From positions 1 to 7,635 of the forward strand of contig JAOPUQ010000036.1 in assembly GCA_025963425.1 (NCBI GenBank): a stretch of 7,635 bases of DNA. The letters run 5' to 3'. How positions within the stretch are numbered: position 1 is the stretch's first letter; every line of letters begins with the position of its first letter. Below the pieces are notes generated by a model that was given only the letters and a program-made list of their open reading frames with translations, made no database searches and was not told where the DNA came from. The DNA is from Modestobacter sp. (lineage in GTDB: Bacteria; Actinomycetota; Actinomycetes; Mycobacteriales; Geodermatophilaceae). Position numbers and translations under genes: made by a program. Shown here one piece after another: positions 5,925 through 7,635 of this stretch.

Positions 5925-6902
5925 GTGAGCAACGCGACCTCCGGTGGCCCCGGACGGATCACCGGGAACGGGGCGGTGGTCGCCCGGGCGCCGGCGAAGG
6001 TCAACGTCCACCTGCGGGTGGGCCCGCTGCGCACGGACGGCTTCCACGAGCTGCAGACGGTCTACCTCGCCGTCTCGCTGTTCGACACCGTCACCGCCCG
6101 GCCCGGCGAAGGTCTGTCGTTGAACGTGCGCGGCGAGGGGAGTGCGGCCGGGCGCGGCCCGGCCAGCGTGCCCAGCGACCGGCGGAACCTCGTCTGGCAG
6201 GCCGCCGAGCTGCTCGCCCGGCATGCCGGGATCTCCGCGGACGCGCACCTGGAGGTCGACAAGTCGATCCCGGCGGCCGCGGGGCTGGCCGGGGGCAGCG
6301 CCGACGCGGCCGCCACCCTGGTCGCGCTGGACGCGCTCTGGGGCACCCGGGCAACCCGCGGTGACCTGGCCGGCCTGGCCGCCCAGCTGGGCAGCGATGT
6401 CCCGTTCAGCCTGCTGGGTGGGGTGGCCCTCGGCACCGGCCGGGGCGAGCGGCTGTCGCCGGTGCTGGCCCGGCGGCGCTGGGACTGGGTGCTCGGCATC
6501 GCCGGGGAGGGCCTGTCCACTCCGACCGTCTACGCCCAGCTGGACAGCCTGCGGGCCGAGGGCCGGGTCGAGTCCGTCGCCGCCGGGCACACCGGGGACG
6601 CCGCCGAGCCGGTGATCGCCGCGCTGCGCAGCGGCCCGGCCTCCGCGCTGGCCGCCACGCTGGGCAACGACCTGCAGGCGCCGGCGCTCCGGCTGCGACC
6701 GGAGCTCCGCCGGGCGCTGAAGGCGGCCGGTGAGGCCGGTGCGCGCGCGGCGCTGGTCAGCGGCTCGGGGCCGACGGTCGCCGCGCTGGCCGAGGACGAG
6801 GACGCCGCGGTGAAGCTGGCGGCGACGCTGGCCGGGGTGGGCGTGTTCCGCACCGTGCGCGCCGTGCACGGCCCGGTGCCCGGCGCCCGGCTGGTGGGCT
6901 GA
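5925..6902 (+). CDS. ispE: 4-diphosphocytidyl-2-C-methyl-D-erythritol kinase
   Basis: Phosphorylates CDP-methylerythritol with ATP, the fourth step of the MEP route to isoprenoids (for example the lipid carrier for wall synthesis, and menaquinone). The 325-residue protein is a GHMP kinase. It has PAKVN with catalytic K25, DGFHEL at 38-43, the ATP loop PAAAGLAGGSADAA at 116-129, LGSDVPF at 155-161 with catalytic D158, and the C-terminal glycine motif VSGSGPT at 278-284. The GTG start follows a strong ribosome site and gives the normal family length with about 20 extra residues before the first strand. It lies 109 bases after rsmA in the same direction, as in mycobacteria, and is likely the last gene of the rpfB operon, although the gap leaves room for separate control. 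The stop lies six bases from that of the opposing TetR gene. Identity is very secure. Confidence 0.97.
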   Translation: MSNATSGGPGRITGNGAVVARAPAKVNVHLRVGPLRTDGFHELQTVYLAVSLFDTVTARPGEGLSLNVRGEGSAAGRGPASVPSDRRNLVWQAAELLARHAGISADAHLEVDKSIPAAAGLAGGSADAAATLVALDALWGTRATRGDLAGLAAQLGSDVPFSLLGGVALGTGRGERLSPVLARRRWDWVLGIAGEGLSTPTVYAQLDSLRAEGRVESVAAGHTGDAAEPVIAALRSGPASALAATLGNDLQAPALRLRPELRRALKAAGEAGARAALVSGSGPTVAALAEDEDAAVKLAATLAGVGVFRTVRAVHGPVPGARLVG

Positions 6903-6908
6903 CCGACT

Positions 6909-7607
6909 TCAGGACGCCGGCGGCTCGGGTGTCGCGGCCAGCCGGGGGCGACCGATCAGGGCGGGCCGGGTCTCCAGGTGGGACAGGCCGTTGTAGGCCA
7001 GATTCACCAGGTGCGCGGCCACCTCGCGCTTGCCCGGTGACCGGGTGTCCAGCCACCACTGGCCGGTCAGCGCGACCATGCCGACGAGGGCCTGGCTGTA
7101 GAGCTCGGCCAGCCGCGGGTCGTAGCCGTTGGTGCTGAACTGGGCGGCCAGGATGTGCTCGACCTTGCGGGCGACCTCCCCGATCAGCGAGGAGAAGGTG
7201 CCCGACGTCCCCACGACCGGGGAGTCGCGACTGAGCACCCGGAAGCCGTCGGTCTCGTCCTCGATGTAGTCCAGCAGCACCAGGGCGGCCCGCTCCAGGA
7301 GCTCCCGGGGGTGCCCGCCGGAGGACAGCGCGGAGGTGAACCGGTCCAGCAGCCGCTGCATCTCGCGGTCGACGACGACGGCGTAGAGGCCCTCCTTGCC
7401 GCCGAAGTGCTCGTAGACGACCGGCTTGGACACGTCGGCGCGGGCGGCGATCTCCTCGATGGAGGCCGCCTCGTAGCCGCGCTGGGCGAACAGTTCGCGG
7501 CCCACGTCCAGCAGTTGCTGGCGGCGCTGCGCACCGGTCATCCGCACCCGCGTCCGGCCGGGGCCGGGGCGGGGCGGGGCGCCGTCGGCCGGGCCGGAGG
7601 AGTCCAC
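6909..7607 (-). CDS. TetR family transcriptional regulator
   Basis: A 232-residue DNA-binding regulator. The TetR N-terminal domain spans roughly residues 26-75: RRQQLLDVGRELFAQRGY, then the helix-turn-helix through SIEEIAARADVSKPVVYEHF and the conserved KEGLY. The C-terminal ligand/dimer half (about 80-225) carries RVLSRDSP and GQWWLDTRSP. It resembles the actinobacterial TetR regulator that sits by glmU/mfd in mycobacteria (Rv1019 type); this is from memory and unverified. The ligand is unknown. Start: GTG at 7607 has GGAGGA ten bases upstream, but the frame stays open to the window edge, and GTG 7547 or ATG 7541 would put the helix domain nearer the N-terminus. Residues 1-22 are Pro/Gly/Arg-rich and likely disordered. 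Its targets are probably upstream on its own side, outside the window; nothing in its position suggests control of ispE. Confidence 0.93.
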   Translation of the reverse strand: MDSSGPADGAPPRPGPGRTRVRMTGAQRRQQLLDVGRELFAQRGYEAASIEEIAARADVSKPVVYEHFGGKEGLYAVVVDREMQRLLDRFTSALSSGGHPRELLERAALVLLDYIEDETDGFRVLSRDSPVVGTSGTFSSLIGEVARKVEHILAAQFSTNGYDPRLAELYSQALVGMVALTGQWWLDTRSPGKREVAAHLVNLAYNGLSHLETRPALIGRPRLAATPEPPAS

Positions 7608-7635
7608 CCCGCCATCGTCCTCCGCGGCGGCGCTC

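Noticed and set aside
1..7635. A novel defence, mobile or secondary-metabolite system
   Set aside because: Every sizeable gene but one belongs to a well-known core family in its usual order, and there are no integrase, transposase, toxin-antitoxin, nuclease-array or biosynthetic genes. The novelty here, if any, is in regulation and the one unknown membrane protein.

Overview
The window is very GC-rich, with C or G in almost every third codon position and several GTG starts. It carries the gene order metG - tatD - (extra membrane gene) - rpfB - rsmA - ispE. That order, together with an RpfB-type resuscitation factor, points firmly to a high-GC actinobacterium. The protein style suggests Geodermatophilaceae or a close relative (Blastococcus, Geodermatophilus, Modestobacter), but the family is my inference from memory of such sequences. 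This is mostly conserved core chromosome: I see no transposase, phage gene, CRISPR array, tRNA or rRNA.

Layout. Positions 1-2558 hold the 3' part of metG (methionyl-tRNA synthetase; the HIGH motif lies before the window) and tatD, which overlap by GTGA. A GC-rich hairpin sits on the tatD stop. Positions 2605-3441 encode an unrecognised protein with about seven membrane segments, inserted between tatD and rpfB relative to the mycobacterial order. It is followed by a 13-bp hairpin that looks like a terminator. Positions 3442-3825 are the one long gene-free stretch. It contains a locally AT-richer segment, a good sigma-A-type promoter at 3637-3664 (TTGTCT, 16 bp, TATCGT), three 11-bp direct repeats laid over that promoter, and a transcribed leader of about 155 nt with a strong hairpin.

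Positions 3826-6902 form a probable operon: rpfB (cell-wall-cleaving resuscitation factor), rsmA/ksgA (16S rRNA dimethyltransferase) and ispE (isoprenoid precursor kinase). It therefore joins wall remodelling, ribosome maturation and isoprenoid (lipid carrier) supply under the rpfB promoter and leader. A 109-nt gap before ispE carries an inverted repeat and a 26-codon reading frame that ends on the ispE start. A TetR-family regulator runs the other way at 6909-7607 and converges on ispE with 6 bases between the stops.

The parts most worth a second look are the rpfB control region (repeats overlapping the promoter, structured leader, possible upstream reading frame), the extra membrane protein with a three-fold hairpin pattern, the unclear rsmA start, and the ispE upstream element. 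All of this is by eye: no folding, alignment or database search was run.
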